Positions 23,553 through 35,804 of a stretch of 64,000 nt of DNA are shown piece after piece. Source of the DNA: Meconema thalassinum (Eukaryota; Arthropoda; Insecta; Orthoptera; Tettigoniidae); the NCBI GenBank assembly GCA_946902985.2, contig OX336390.1, forward strand, positions 526,646,861-526,710,860, read 5' to 3'. Position numbers and translations under genes: made by a program. The notes below the pieces were generated by a model, which saw only the letters and a program-made list of their open reading frames with translations, was not told the DNA's origin and searched no databases. The first letter of the stretch is position 1, and each line of letters begins with the position of its first letter.

Positions 23553-26500
23553 TGAACCCGAGAAGGTCAAGCTGACTGGTATCGAAAGTGGATCTCAGAG
23601 ACTGTGATCTCAGAATGAAGGTTCCACCAGGGAACGAACCCGAGATCTGTTGAGGGAGTTTCGTTGTAAAAACCCCTAGAGGAAAGTATATATTTAATCA
23701 CTGGTGTGATATCAGTTGATACTGGCATTATTTAGTGAAATAATGCAGGGAAATGAGCGGAATACAGCATTATTGGACTACATGGAGTAGGCTATGCTGG
23801 ACTTGGAACACAGAAGTGGAGAGTTGGACAGTTTACTAATGGCCCCAGAATTGTAGGAGGAGACTCATGGAGCCATGTCAATCTCGTTGACCTACTTAAG
23901 TCGTCTGCAAGAGGTCGGGGGGTTGAATAATGACCCTGTTTTTCCCCGTTTGAGAATGGAGTTGAGAATGGAATGGGAAGATCCCAGTGAAAATCATTGA
24001 TTACTCGTGATTGAAGCAACGCAATGACATGAGAGTTGCACACATGTGAATCTTTAGCCAGGAGGCTAATTATAAAGCCTTTAAACTGTGAAATCAAGGC
24101 ATATTTAATGGAGTGCGCAAGAACACGGGACTATGGGTGTTCGCGGCGTGACCTGACTATGTCACCGGGGATTTCCACTGGAAACCGCATACCCACGCTA
24201 TGGCAAAGGCAATTAATATTAATTAATTGGCCGATCGATCCTTCAGCACGCAGATAGTTTTGGGACCAGCGAGGAAAAAGGAACCCTATGAGCATTGTTT
24301 CGAGACCAGAATCATCCTGGGAGAGGAGATGATACAGCGCGGGAATTCTAGGTCTACTTTTTCGTGTGAAACGAATATAAGGGTGTGGACCCAGTCAGAA
24401 GGGGTCAGTTGGAACAGACTCGAGCGCGGAACGTATGTCGCTCTGGCTCAGGAAAGGACGCTCACACAAAGACTTGAACATTTTAGTGTTAATCATTATA
24501 TTCGTCGTGCAGTGTAATGCACCAAGTGATAATATAATCATGCATAGTCATGAAGTAATAATAATAAGTACTGTAATCAACGAACTTTATTATGCGAAAT
24601 GCGCGTTATCGAAGTCAAGGAAGGAGGCTCGGACTTCAGCTTGGGAAGCCGTGCAGTAAAACTTTTAGAAGGCTTTTATTAAGGACAGTGCTGCATATGT
24701 ATAGGCGGCAGTACGAGCAATTGTCAATGTTCACATAGGAAGTACCGTGTGATATAACTTGCAGAACTATTGAAAGTAATAATTTGTGTAAATACTATGA
24801 ACAATGTTGAGGGCAGTGTATAATATATTGATTGGTTATACATGCCTTATTACGCCGGACTGCGCTGGGAGAAACTTTATGAAGCATTTGGTGAAATGTC
24901 TTAAGAATACCAAATAGTTACGCTCAGGACGAAAGTAAGCATATTCATGCTAGATCAGGAAGGTTATCGAAGGATAATTGGTAGACAGTTGGTGAATCCG
25001 TAGGCAGATGATCGAGACTTTCAGTCAGGAGTTGGTAGGAGCATGGAGGATGCCGTCGATACCTGCAATTCTGATATCTTGCCAGGAAATTTCAACCAAT
25101 GAAGAGTGTAAAAAGTGACGTGTGTTTTGTAGAAATCATATGTGAAATATCTTTTAAATTAATGGTATAACAAGTGTTATAAAGTGTCATGTGTTTTGGA
25201 AGCAATAGCTTCATCATAGAAATGGAAAGTGCCGTGTGGTTGGTGAAAGAAATGTATTATAAAATGTGTATATTCAATATGGAAATGTCGCGCTAACTCT
25301 GCAAATGGCAGGCGACACTGGAAGATATGGGTGGTTGGAGCCACCAGGATAAGCCTATATGTGAGTACCCCACAAATTATGATTATATAGAAGTTATAGC
25401 CCACTGCATGTAATGTGATTTCAGAATTATAAAAATAATGCCAGTAAGAATCAGTATTAGGAGATAGACTCTCCAGTGTTTATTGTTGTGTTGATTTTAG
25501 TAGAGTTGAGATGTTGTTATACATAAGTGAGTGGATTAATCGTTACCACTATCAATAAAATGGCAAATCAGTTATGTAAACTTAACGTAACGAACACGGA
25601 TGTTCGATTATTAAAATAGTTACGTTGTGTCAGATTATGGTAATTTATGTCAGTAAGAATAATAATAATAATAATAATAAATAATAAAAGGTATAATGAA
25701 TACATCAGTAAATATGTTGTAAGCAAAAAATATTTACGCTAATTGGAATATTTATCGATCCAAGCTGTAAGATTTTACAGTAAGGGATGAGAAAAGAGTT
25801 TAATATCAGAATATATTGTGTTAATGGGAATATAATTATGCAAGGAAGTGGAAGAGCTTAAGAGTGAATTGAATTTGCAGCTTGTGTAAAAGCTTATAGA
25901 GTAATTGATAGATTTCTCTTAATAATCAAAGGACGAGATCATAATATCAGGTCATGGAGCCAGGTAATCTATTCGACGTATGAAATCTCGTATAGCTGTG
26001 GGCGTACCGAGATATTTAATTATGCCGGAGTGTATTTAGTGCGTACCCTAACTTCGATGATGGATATGGAATGTTCCAGGTTCGAATCCTGTGGTAGGTG
26101 AGGGGAGAACATTGGAAACCTCTGCACCATACCTGATCGACCGAGAACTAAGTTATTGAGTGATTCGGCTCTTGTGAAGCGAATCTTATTGACGGCAGCA
26201 TGTGACTGACCGCAGCATTTATTAAGATACCGGTTATCCAGATCGACCAATGTTTTTATGAATCTCGTGCCTTCATGTTGAAATGGGCCTGTTGAGGCCA
26301 GTTATTATCATATCCTCAGGTTAGGGATAAATGTTTAAGCTCGTTCAGAACCTATTTGCATAACATTCAGTTTAAATCCATTAGGATATGTGCGTCATTG
26401 TGACCACAGTATTGTCTTTAGAATCTTACTACTGCTTGGGGAGATATAAGCCAAGAGGCAGGAGGTGAGGGACGGTTTACTGCTATGACCGCGCCACTCC

Positions 26501-27450
26501 ACTCCATTGTATACGAGCAGCTCTAGGGGCTGAGTTATAAAACGAACCGTGAAGGCTAGCGTTTTGAAAGAACAGATTTGAGACCTTGCTTGTAATGAAA
26601 GGAAGCATTGTTATATTGTGTAATGAATGTATGTGGTTTAAGAACACATTGGTAATTATAGATCACCCTGATGGTTTAAGATTTTAGCAATCTAACGAAT
26701 GGTTGGAAGTTGCATTTTTACTGTCACAGACACGAATTTACGAAGTTGGTTACTAGACGCCACAGGCTACGCTCCCAAGGGTAGCTTAATAATACCATCC
26801 GACACAGCGATAACGAGAGTTTTGAAGATGAAATCACAACGGCATGCAGTGGAACTGTAAATAGAGAGAAGTGTAGGGGTAGAGTTACATAATTCTGGAG
26901 TTGCACGTAGATTTGTTGTGCCACACCTGAATAGGCTAATGCATGTAAAGCATTTGGTGGGAAGAGAGAGACCAAACACACACGGTACACATAATTGTCA
27001 AAGTAAGATGAGGTTTAAGAAACAAGTAATTTTGTGAAATTAAAGTAGTCACACTAGATGACAGAAGAGTAAAAGTACAGTTTTGTTTATGAAAGTTGTA
27101 TGTGCATCAGCGCACTAGAGTGAATTGTGAAGTCGATATAAGGGTAAAGGTTTGAGTAATGATATGAGTTTATTATGATAATATCATGTTAATATTAGTG
27201 GATTGTGGAAGTAATTTTGTTTGATTTTGTTTTATGTTTGTTGGGATTCTTTTTATATGTTTGAAGCCATGATTTTAGTACTGAATTAAAGTCTTAGAAT
27301 AGAGTTGTGCCTTATCATTGTAGAGTTGATACCTTTTAGTCTCAGATCCAAAATATGCAACTGCTCAATGGGGGAACGGTACACGCCTGAGACCTGACGC
27401 TAGCTGGAGGCGGAAGCATATTTTCCATGGAGATTACTCACATGGGTACA
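23553..27450 (+). repeat. 3' LTR of element A (3898 bp)
   Basis: Matches 12771-16668. Homology ends exactly at GGGTACA in both copies. Differences from the 5' LTR are scattered substitutions and a few small indels; in the first ~900 bp I count about 17. Confidence 0.9.
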
Positions 27451-28729
27451 ATGCCTACCATCCAAATCAAGCAATTCCTGTCCACCCCGAGTTTTAATAC
27501 AAGTTAAACTCATCCCTTCGCCCTATCAAGCAGCAAATAATTTCTAGAGTCTATGGTACAGTGAGCAAACTCAAATATAGCTTTTAAACGTAACAGCGCC
27601 AGGACTCGAACTGTACAAAAACAAATACCAGCAGACAACCGGTGCTTGATCCTGCAATTGACACATAAAATCAAGTGGAACACACAAATTAGATCACGTG
27701 TATCGCACATTTAAACATATATACAATTTGTGGTGTTTGAAGCCATATTTTCAGTGTTGCCTTAGTAAACAAGAGTTTAGTGCTTTTCAGTCGGTCAACA
27801 TGAATGTACCCAAAAGAGATGGGTTATGCCCTAATCCTGAAATAAATTACATGAGGTTGATAAAACACTAGGATGACCAGTTTCGATCGTCATGCGATCA
27901 TCATCAGATCCATTACACTTAGGCTACAAAATCTATGTTTGAAATACAGGTGAAAATATTTACAATATGTACAATTATTTAGTTGCAGTATTGCTACTGC
28001 AACTGTCAGTGTATGCTAAATGCAGTATATATGTTAGGTGAAATGCTAAATGGTGATAGCTATCCGTAGATTGTACTTTAGAGAGATTATATGGTTGTAA
28101 ACTATGGTTAAACTATAAAATTTTAGGCTAACTACTTATCTGATTGTCTTCCGTACAACAGCTACTCGCAGTTTTCGTGCTCACTGGAACTCACTGTGCG
28201 GTAGACTAGCTTGATATATAGAATTGAAAATAACACTGTCATTATTTTAGGCACCACATTTACTGATTATAACCGAAAAATAAAAAGTGTTCCATATCAA
28301 ACGCGTGTTATTGAGTATTTTTACCCTACTTATCCAGGCCGACCGCAGCGCCCCAAGTGTTAGTTTCAGTTGCCAATTACGTTACCAGTAATAAGCAATA
28401 TTTATAATACTTTTAAAAATTGTAACGTATCAAGAAAGATACATGCCAATAAGGTATTTAGCAGTTTATTTTCACTTTGCCGCTAAGTGAGTTTAGAACA
28501 CAGTTCTCCTCGGCTCTGATGTTACTCAAGTGCAACCTAGTCGAAAAGTACTTTGGAGTACATTAACATAGCAGTGAATGCAACAATAGTAAAAAGGGAT
28601 GTATAAGCACAATTCCTGAAGAACTTAACCCCACAATTACTTTCATGATGGTTTTCATTTTTTATGTATTGTGGGTAGTTAAGAAGTCGTTTTTAGCAGT
28701 TTTCATATAGTTATCCATTTTCTTTTATT
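27451..28729. other. non-coding DNA between element A and the long repeat
   Basis: No gene. It holds an old dispersed repeat (27725-27866) and a sequence at about 27875-28010 that recurs at 51700-51791 plus 52213-52260. A poor 66-codon minus frame at 27510-27710 shows no motif. Confidence 0.45.
27725..27866 (+). repeat. dispersed repeat, uninverted copy
   Basis: Starts GTGGTGTTTGAAGCC and runs to ATTACATGAGGTTGATAAAAC. The same sequence occurs at 47444-47594, where its second half is inverted. Family unknown; no coding content. Confidence 0.65.
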
Positions 28730-28800
28730 AGCCTACTTTCGATTTTTGCAAAAAATGAAAGTAGACATATGAGATCTACACGGGGCCAAAAATAATGTGT

Positions 28801-28850
28801 ATGTCTGTATGTGCGTGTGAGTGTGTGTGTGTGTATGTGTACTCTGTATG
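28801..28850. repeat. (GT)n-rich microsatellite
   Basis: Alternating GT run mixed with TATGTCTG, near the left end of the long repeat. Confidence 0.8.
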
Positions 28851-29480
28851 TCTGTCCTCCCCCACTGTCAATTTGGTACAGAGGTAGCACTAGCAAAGGG
28901 CACCTCAATGTCATGTTCTATATCGCCCCCATCTTTACCAAAACTGATGGCTCCACTCTAAAGTTCAAAACGTAATATCAAATTACGACAAAACTAATCA
29001 TCCGATCTCTACCAAATTTGGTAACAACATACCTTCGTACAGAACGCCTCTTGCGCCCAAACTACAAAGTCATCAGCCGTGCCATTTCAGGATGGCGGCC
29101 GTGTTAATTATGCAAGCATTATAATTAATAACTTTGAACCCATTAGTTTCGATTATCGAACCGAGAATGTTTTAAACTGTCCTAATGGACGTGGCCCGTT
29201 CGATATTTGAAGTTCATATTATAATATTACATGGTAGCAGTGGAATTAAAAAGTCGAGCCGTCTTAGTTACAAGACAAGATGGCAGCTGATATCATGTGC
29301 CTGACCTATATTTCTTTAGTTTGAGTGTTGCATGCAATATAGCCTACTGCTAGAAATAATATAAACTTTGTATGAAATGTTTTTATAAAAAAATACTCCA
29401 CTGAAAAAATCGTTAAGTCCAAATCTTTGTTTGCTAAGATGTTGTATGAATTGATAGCGGCGAATGTCGGTAGACATATT

Positions 29481-29545
29481 TGGCTGCATGGTTAAAGCGT
29501 TAGTCTCTTACCCGTTTGATTTGGGTTCAAAACCAATCAGAGTTG
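29481..29545 (+). repeat. tRNA-like SINE head
   Basis: TGGTTAAAGCGTTAG (A-box-like) and GGGTTCAAAACC (B-box-like) are spaced as in a tRNA gene, but the acceptor stem does not pair, so this is a tRNA-derived SINE head rather than a tRNA gene. Confidence 0.45.
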
Positions 29546-29654
29546 GGTGTTTTGGTTTGAATTTGTTTAAATATTTATTGTTGTGTGAATAATCAGACGT
29601 TATAAAATTGAGCGTTATAATGTGCATATTACAATGGAAAATATACATTTAGAA

Positions 29655-30215
29655 ACAATTTGGAGTAACTAATATACCTCACTGCTGCCAACATGATTCT
29701 AAGCTTTATGATAGTTTCATAAACTAAAGAGCCTACTTTTCTTAAAATTTAAGATTCGTGCTAATCTATATAGACCTATCTAGAATAATTACGAAATGAA
29801 GTTGGTAATATTAACATTTCTAAGTACTGCTGTTTGAACTACACCTGAAATAGTGTAGCCTATTAGAGTAACTTATAACAGTTGGCAGCCCTGGTGACTC
29901 TGAATATATTCTTAGTTCTATCTTTAAGGTATAGAATGCACATACAAAATGTGGTTGAAGTCTAATGGATAGTATGGACGTTACATGCTGATTGATAATG
30001 GATTTATTAGTGCGCATAAAATCATGTTGGGAACAATGCCATGTATGTGATGCTCAGAATTATCCTGAAATATTACGATCTATTATACTGCCAATTTTGG
30101 ATTAAATCCATTTCATAGTATAGAAGTTACATGTAATTAAGGATTGAAACTATCATAAAGCTTAGAGACATGTTGGCAGCAGTGAGGTATATTAGTTACT
30201 CCAAATTAATCTAGA
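29655..30215. repeat. inverted repeat with ~65-bp arms
   Basis: The left arm (about 29655-29725, AATTTGGAGTAACTAATATA and onward) is the reverse complement of the right arm (about 30147-30212, ending ACTCCAAATTAAT). The loop is about 420 bp. The arms contain the GTTGGCAGCA motif of the surrounding tandem units, so one unit is in reverse orientation. Confidence 0.7.
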
Positions 30216-30491
30216 ATGTCGGGTACTATACGTGAGCAAAGTTTGGAGCTGATGACTTGCATACTTTCTGATATATTGATAGTAGGATTAAACAAATAGA
30301 GAGAGCATTTATTAACAGTTGGCAGCCCTTCAGGTTTTTACGAATACGCATAGTCATAACTTATTCTTATGGTACACAAAGCACATACGAAATTTGATTG
30401 AAATCCATTTATTAGTATAGAAGTTACATGCATTTAAAAACTGGACCTATGAGCAGACTTAGAATCGTGTTGGCAGCACTGATGTATATAA

Positions 30492-30697
30492 TATTAGTGC
30501 TAAGAACAATTGCGCCCATTATTGGCGAGTGTTCAGGTAAATTCAGTGAGTGCTCATATTCACCGCTAGATAGCGAATAACTTACCTTGTGTGTTCCAAC
30601 GGACTATCTCGTGAAGTGTGACCGCGTGCAGGACGTGCTTGTCTGAGCTCCGTATTTAGACTCAATGCAATTGACCACCGAGTGTTAAGAACTAACA
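30492..30697 (+). repeat. 5' LTR of the copia element
   Basis: Starts TATTAGTGCTAAG (the usual TG mutated to TA) and ends GAACTAACA. It matches the 3' LTR with scattered substitutions. At ~206 bp it is short, as in copia. Confidence 0.9.
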
Positions 30698-30698
30698 G

Positions 30699-30711
30699 GT
30701 TATGTGCCCAG
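30699..30711 (+). promoter_or_regulatory. primer-binding site of the copia element
   Basis: GTTATGTGCCCAG directly follows the 5' LTR. It matches, with one change, the Drosophila copia primer site, which pairs with an internal stretch of initiator tRNA-Met rather than with its 3' CCA end. Confidence 0.75.
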
Positions 30712-31224
30712 TTGACATATAAACACTGCAAGCGAAAGAAGATGACATCAAATTGCATCCTTGGTTAAATGAGAGGAAAAACGGCAAGCTACGCGGTACG
30801 CCAGAAACGAGGTTATATACAAATCGAGTGTGGGAAGACTGTTATGTGAAATTGTTGGTTGTTGATAGACGACGTACATCAAGCCGCAAGAGATTGGTGA
30901 AGTGCGAGACGGCGCGCAGATCTAAATAAAATCTATGCAAATTTCATATTCAAATCCACTCAAACGACGCAACCGTTATATCTAATCGATTATAGCAGAC
31001 GACTTCCGCGCCATTTAAGTGACCGTAAGTTCAATAATCGAAAGAGACGCTTGATATATCGAACATAAATCGATTCTACTAGACGACGCTCGCAACCTAC
31101 GATATATCGATCAGGAATCGATTCTGCTAGACTAAGCTCACGACCACGATATATCGAGTGACACTGACTTTATAAGACCCGGAACTTCCAAGTGACTATT
31201 GTGATTTTCTGACCAAGAGGCACC

Positions 31225-32200
31225 ATGGCAATGTCCGACGAATATACAGTATGTATGTCTACCCCTTATTATTCCCGTGTTCCAACGGGGTCGGGGATGA
31301 GATGCGATGGAAGTCTTTGTGGCGATGGTTTTTACGGCCGGATGCCCTTCCTGACGCCAACCTCATGAGAGGAGTTAATGAGAGATGAAATGAATGATGG
31401 TGAATGAAACTGGGCAAGGATGGGGAAGGAAGCGGCCGTGGCCTGTCTGAAGGTACCGTCCCAGCATTTGCCTGGTGTTGAAAATGGGAAACCACGGAAA
31501 ACCATTTCAAGGACGGACGACGGTGGGGCTCGAACCCACGCGTCTACCGAGTCAGCAGAGAGCTTGGCCCCATGACATAATGCTGCGCTTTAGCCAGCGT
31601 AGCCAATAATGTCGGTTCCGACGAATATACAGTAAAAACCCTAAATTATAATCAGACAATTACCACGTGTGGTGAATACGTGCAAGGGCAGCACTGGTGC
31701 AGAAGGGATGCTGGGAAGCCATTGACCCTGGATTTGGCACAGCTGCTTTGACAAATGAGCAGAACAAGGCCAACAACAAGGCACTAACATTTCTGTTTCT
31801 TGTGGTTTATGGCAACTACCTAGATGACATTGGCATGTGTACCAGAGAACAGGGGGCATGGGAAACGTTAAGGGACATGAACTCCAAGTACGGTCTACTG
31901 CACACAAATCAGCTGATGAGGGACTTCTTCAACATCACTATGAAGAAAGGTGAGGAGATGAACAGCTACCTTGGGAGGCTAATGGAGATCCACAGGAGAC
32001 TAACAAGTGCAGACCATGGATTCAGTGACCGAGAGGTTGCGTTGGTGATGCTGATGGGTCTTCCTGAAACGTATGAACCACTAATCTTCAACCTTGAACA
32101 AGATGAAGAGGACCTCACGACGAAAAGAGTCAAGTCAAGGTTGCTTGTTGAAGAAAAGCGGAAGAAAGAGGAAGTGGTGATGATGAACCAAAGGCACTGA
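31225..32200 (+). pseudogene. copia Gag, interrupted by a SINE
   Basis: The start ATG at 31225 is in a good context (CACCATGG) and begins MAMSDEYTV. The SINE at 31252-31616 splits the frame after about nine codons. To its right, stops and a shift interrupt a typical copia Gag start (DNYHVW, then RAALVQKGCWEAIDPGFG). The frame 31697-32200 is the Gag body (MNSKYGLLHTNQLMRDFFN, SYLGRLMEIHRRL). It ends about 130 bp before the zinc knuckle, which is in another frame. Confidence 0.8.
31252..31616 (-). mobile_element. tRNA-derived SINE in copia gag, 18-bp TSD
   Basis: The 365-bp insert is flanked by the direct repeat TCCGACGAATATACAGTA (31234-31251 and 31617-31634). On the minus strand there is a tRNA-like head with B box GGGTTCGAGCCCCAC. 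A body follows with GGTTTTCCGTGGTTTCCC, GGCAAATGCTGGGA and CCACGGCCGCTTCC, shared with the SINE at 49874-50370. Confidence 0.85.
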
Positions 32201-32241
32201 TCACGAAGCACCGTGATAAACCTAGCTGGAAGCACAACAAT

Positions 32242-33502
32242 GTGAGGCCACCTGAGCAGGATGGAGTTCCCAAACAAGACAGGAAAAGAACAGACCCAAA
32301 TAAAGTTAATGGCAGCCGACGACGACCTGTGAAGTGCTTCTGTTGTGGAAAGCTTGATCACATTGCAAGGAATAGCCCTGAAGATAATGAAGAATCGAAG
32401 AACCAGCAGCCGAAACTACAAGCAAAGACAGCATTCCATAGGGCAATGTGTGCGAAGGTGGGTGTCCATCATGTCTCATCTGTTTGGTATCTTGACAGTG
32501 GAGCTACTGACCACATGACATCATTGAGAGAAAAGATGAGTAACTTCAAACCATGTGAAACAAGGGTTGAGGAGACCAATAAGGAAACTATCAAGGTCAG
32601 TGGAACTGGACGAGTAGAAATCAAACTAGATCAGACGGACACAGATTTGTTTCTCACCTTAGATGATGTTCTCCATGTACCGGACCTGAGCGGTAACTTG
32701 CTTTCCGTGGGAAGAATTGAAGAGATGGGCTATACTGTCAACTTTGGTGATGGCATGGCCACTGTAGCAGATAAGGATGGGGAAGTCGTCCTTACAACAA
32801 AGCGAAGTGGAAGACAGTATGCTGTGGACGAGTCTACCCCATCGACGAGACTGGCTATAGCCATCCCTGGCAACTTATGGCATAGACGACTAGGACACCT
32901 CCATCACAAGGCCGTGAAGAAGTTGGGTATAGATGAGAGAATGCAGGAGAATTGTGACACTTGTACTCTTGGAAAGTTGAGACGCAAAGCATTTCCTACC
33001 GATGATGCGACCAGAGCCACTGCTTCACTCCAGCTTATCCATTCTGATGTTGTAGGCAAGGTTACACCGACTTCTAAAGTGGGATTCAAGTACTTTGTGA
33101 CATTTTGTAGACGACTACTCACGACATACTGCTGTGTACCCCATGAGGAAGAAGAATGAGATACTTAGTAAATTTGACGAGTATAGGCGTTAAGCTGAGA
33201 ATCTTCATGGAAAAATGGTCAAAACCCAGCGCAGTGATAATGGAGGAGAATACCTGTGCAGGGAATTTGACAGTTACCTGAAAAATCACGGTATCCAACG
33301 ACAGATGACTCTCCCAGACACGCCTCAGCAAAATGGTGTTGCTGAGAGAATGATTCAGACGCTACTTGACATGACAAGATGTCTATTGATCGAGTCAGGG
33401 ATCACGAAGTTTCTGTGGGCTGATGTGCTACATACTGCTTGTCACATCAGGAACAAGTGCCCATCCAGCGCAATAGATGGCCAAACACCTGAGGAACTCT
33501 GA
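32242..33502 (+). pseudogene. copia zinc knuckle, protease and integrase
   Basis: Frame 32242-33159 begins with a knuckle CFCCGKLDHIARNS: C-x2-C-x4-H is kept, but the last Cys is Ser. The protease active site is WYLDSGATDHM. The integrase zinc site is LWHRRLGHLHH...CDTCTLGK, and the first catalytic Asp is in LIHSDVVGK. One extra base near 33105 shifts the frame; after it the text VDDYSRHTAVYPM continues, then a stop at about 33193. The second frame 33215-33502 has the remaining core: RSDNGGEYLC (second Asp) and NGVAERMIQTLLD (Glu). It ends in a stop where copia integrases continue. Confidence 0.85.
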
Positions 33503-35504
33503 CTCGGAATGAAGGTCAAGCTGGACCACCTTCGGGTGTATGGTTGCAAGACATGGAGCGTAGAACCCGAAAAACGACGAAGAAGCAAGCTGGACCCAAA
33601 GGCGATTGAGTGCATCCTGATAGGATACCCCGATGGTGTTAAAGGGAACAAACTGTAGGACATGAAGACAGACCGCATCATTACAAGCCGCAATGTCACA
33701 TTTGATGAAAACTGTTTCCCCTGCAAAACTACGGCAAGTGAACTCGGTGACAACTTTGTGGCAAAGACGTTTAATGATAACCTCACCATTGAACTTGAAC
33801 TCGAGGATGAACTTGGTGAGATGCACGAAAAAGGGATACACGCTAATGACGACAGGAGAAACAATGATGAAAATGACCCACCTTCAGAGAGAGAAGTGCC
33901 AAGACCGGCCAGAGAAGACATTGCTTGCGTACGTGGATGTTCTGAAATCAGACAAGTGCCAAGGAGATCAGAACGACTGGCAGTAAAGCACGGTGGCCAA
34001 CAACAGTTCAAGTGCCTCACTTGTAACCTAGTCAAGAGGCATGATGCATCAGATGACCCAATCACAGTGGAAGGAGCGCTAAACTCACCTGATGCGGACA
34101 TGTGGAGGGCCGCCATGCTTGATGAACTGGACAACATGGAGAGAAATCAGACATGGGCGGTAGTTTCGAGACCAGCTGACAGACGAGTAGTGAAGTGAAT
34201 GTGGGTGTTCCGGAAGAAGTTTGACATGGATGGCACACTTGAACGCTACAAGGCAAGACTGGTGGCTTGTGGGTATTCACAAGTTGAAGGTATTGACTTC
34301 AAAGAAACATTCTCGCCCGTGGTGAAAATAAAATTCATTCGGACTCTTTTGGCAGTTGCAGTTGAGAAGGAATGGAAGATTCATCAGCTGGATATCACTG
34401 CAGTATACCTAAATGGAACTTTGAAGGAGACCATCTACATGGACAAGCCAGTGGGATCCCACGAAGGAGGACTAAATGATGTTTGCATGTTAAAGAAAAG
34501 TTTGTATGGACTCAAACAATCTGGTCGATAGAGGTATCTGCAACTTGACGAATTCCGGAAGACATCCGGACTGCAAAGATCGAGGGCTGATCCGTGCGTC
34601 TACTATGAGAAGAATTGGGACTTCATAGTTGGAGTGTAAATAGATGACCTGCTAATGCTGGGAAAGGACGAAGAACGTATCGAGAAGTTCAAGGACATCT
34701 CTGGAATGTTTGAAGTGAAGGACTTGGGACCGGTGAATCGCATCTTATCGATGAAGGTAGGTCAGGCAGATGATGAATCGCTCACCCTAAGCCAAGCAGC
34801 TTATGCCGACGAGCTCTTGGCAACTTTTGGCATGAAAGATGCTAAGGGAGCATCAGCGCCTCTTGATCGTGGGATGCAGTTTGAAAAAGCGACTGGGGAG
34901 GCAGACCAAAATCAGGGCACCAAACATCGACAAGCAGTAGGGGGTCTGCTGTATCTCGCTGGAGCCACCAGACCGGACTTAGCCTTTGCGACGACATACC
35001 TCAGTCAGTTTCACGAGCGGCCAACAGCTGAACACTGGACAGGAGTCCGCCACCTCCTGCGTTATGTAAAGCACACTAAAGACATTGGGATGACGTTTAA
35101 GAAAACAGGAGAACGAGTGACAGCCTTCTTACTGGGCAAGTGACAGGACAGACAGACGATCATTCAGTGGGTACGTCATGATGCTTGCTGGAGGTGCAGT
35201 CTCATGGTGTGCAAGAAAGCAGAGAACAACCGCCCTCTCCACAGTGGAAGCCGAATACATGGCAATGTGTGAGGCAACCAAAGAGGTCTTGTGGTTGCAA
35301 CAGTTCCTGACGGAAATCGGAGTGGGTGAACTTGCGCCAAGGACATTGCTGGCCGACAACCAAGGTGCAATCGCACTAGCGAACAACCATGTGACATCGC
35401 AGAGGAGCAAGCATATAGAACTTCGATATTTCTTCATCAGGGAGAAGATTGAAGGAGGACTGCTATCCCTGAATTATCCACCGACAACTTGGCCGACATC
35501 TTGA
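33503..35504 (+). pseudogene. copia reverse transcriptase and RNase H
   Basis: After a linker (33662-34198) with acidic, Arg-rich text, RT starts at WAVVSRPADRRVVK, then stop, WVFRKKFDMDGTLERYKARL, VACGYSQVEGIDFKETFSPV, IHQLDITAVYLNG (first Asp) and LKKSLYGLKQSGR. A stop follows at 34529. The YxDD site reads stop-IDDLLM: the codon at 34637-34639 is TAA where Tyr is expected. RNase H parts are at 34655-35143 and, in another frame, 35178-35504 (LSTVEAEYMAMCEATKEVLW, LLADNQGAIALANN). Stops at 33500, 33658, 34196, 34529, 34637 and 35141 make it inactive. Confidence 0.85.
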
Positions 35505-35587
35505 CGAAGACATCGACAGGGAAGGAGACAGCTCGTCACCGAGAACGACTGGGTTTATCTAATCCAAAGTGAAAGTGGGGCTTATTG

Positions 35588-35596
35588 TAGGGGAGG
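35588..35596 (+). promoter_or_regulatory. polypurine tract of the copia element
   Basis: AGGGGAGG lies immediately before the 3' LTR TGTTAG start at 35597. Confidence 0.75.
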
Positions 35597-35804
35597 TGTT
35601 AGTGCTAAGAACAATTGCGCCCATTAATGACGAGTGTTCAGGTAAATTCAGTGAGTACTCATATCCATCGCTAGATAGCGGATAACTTACCTTGAGTGTT
35701 CCAACGGACTATCTCGTGAAGTGTGACCACGTGCAGGATGTGCTTGTGTGAGCTCCGTATTTAGACGCAATGCAATATTGACCACCGAGTGTTAAGAACT
35801 AACA
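35597..35804 (+). repeat. 3' LTR of the copia element
   Basis: TGTTAGTGCTAAG to GAACTAACA, 208 bp, with intact TG and CA ends; the TSD TATAA follows. Confidence 0.92.

Larger units (their letters stand above)
12771..27450 (+). mobile_element. Ty3/gypsy retrotransposon with 3.9-kb LTRs (element A)
   Basis: A 14.7-kb element with two LTRs of 3898 bp each (12771-16668 and 23553-27450), both starting TGAACCCGAG and ending GGGTACA. Between them are a leader, gag, protease, RT, RNase H and integrase in the Ty3/gypsy order, then a polypurine tract. The flanking 4-mers are ATAC (left) and ATGC (right), possibly a 4-bp TSD with one change. The LTR copies differ by about 1-2% by eye, so insertion was fairly recent, yet the coding part has at least two frameshifts and four nonsense codons. 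No env-like frame lies between pol and the 3' LTR. The lineage is shared with element B. Confidence 0.9.
30492..35804 (+). mobile_element. Ty1/copia retrotransposon, full-length but inactive
   Basis: 5313 bp with LTRs at 30492-30697 and 35597-35804 and a perfect 5-bp TSD TATAA (30487-30491 and 35805-35809). Order is gag, protease, integrase, RT, RNase H, as in Ty1/copia. The primer-binding site, polypurine tract and TG..CA LTR ends are visible. The coding region was one long frame and now has several frameshifts and stops, plus a SINE in gag. Confidence 0.92.

Noticed and set aside
33442..34137. 231-codon minus frame in the copia element
   Set aside because: Ser-rich antisense shadow of the copia pol linker, with no motif of its own.
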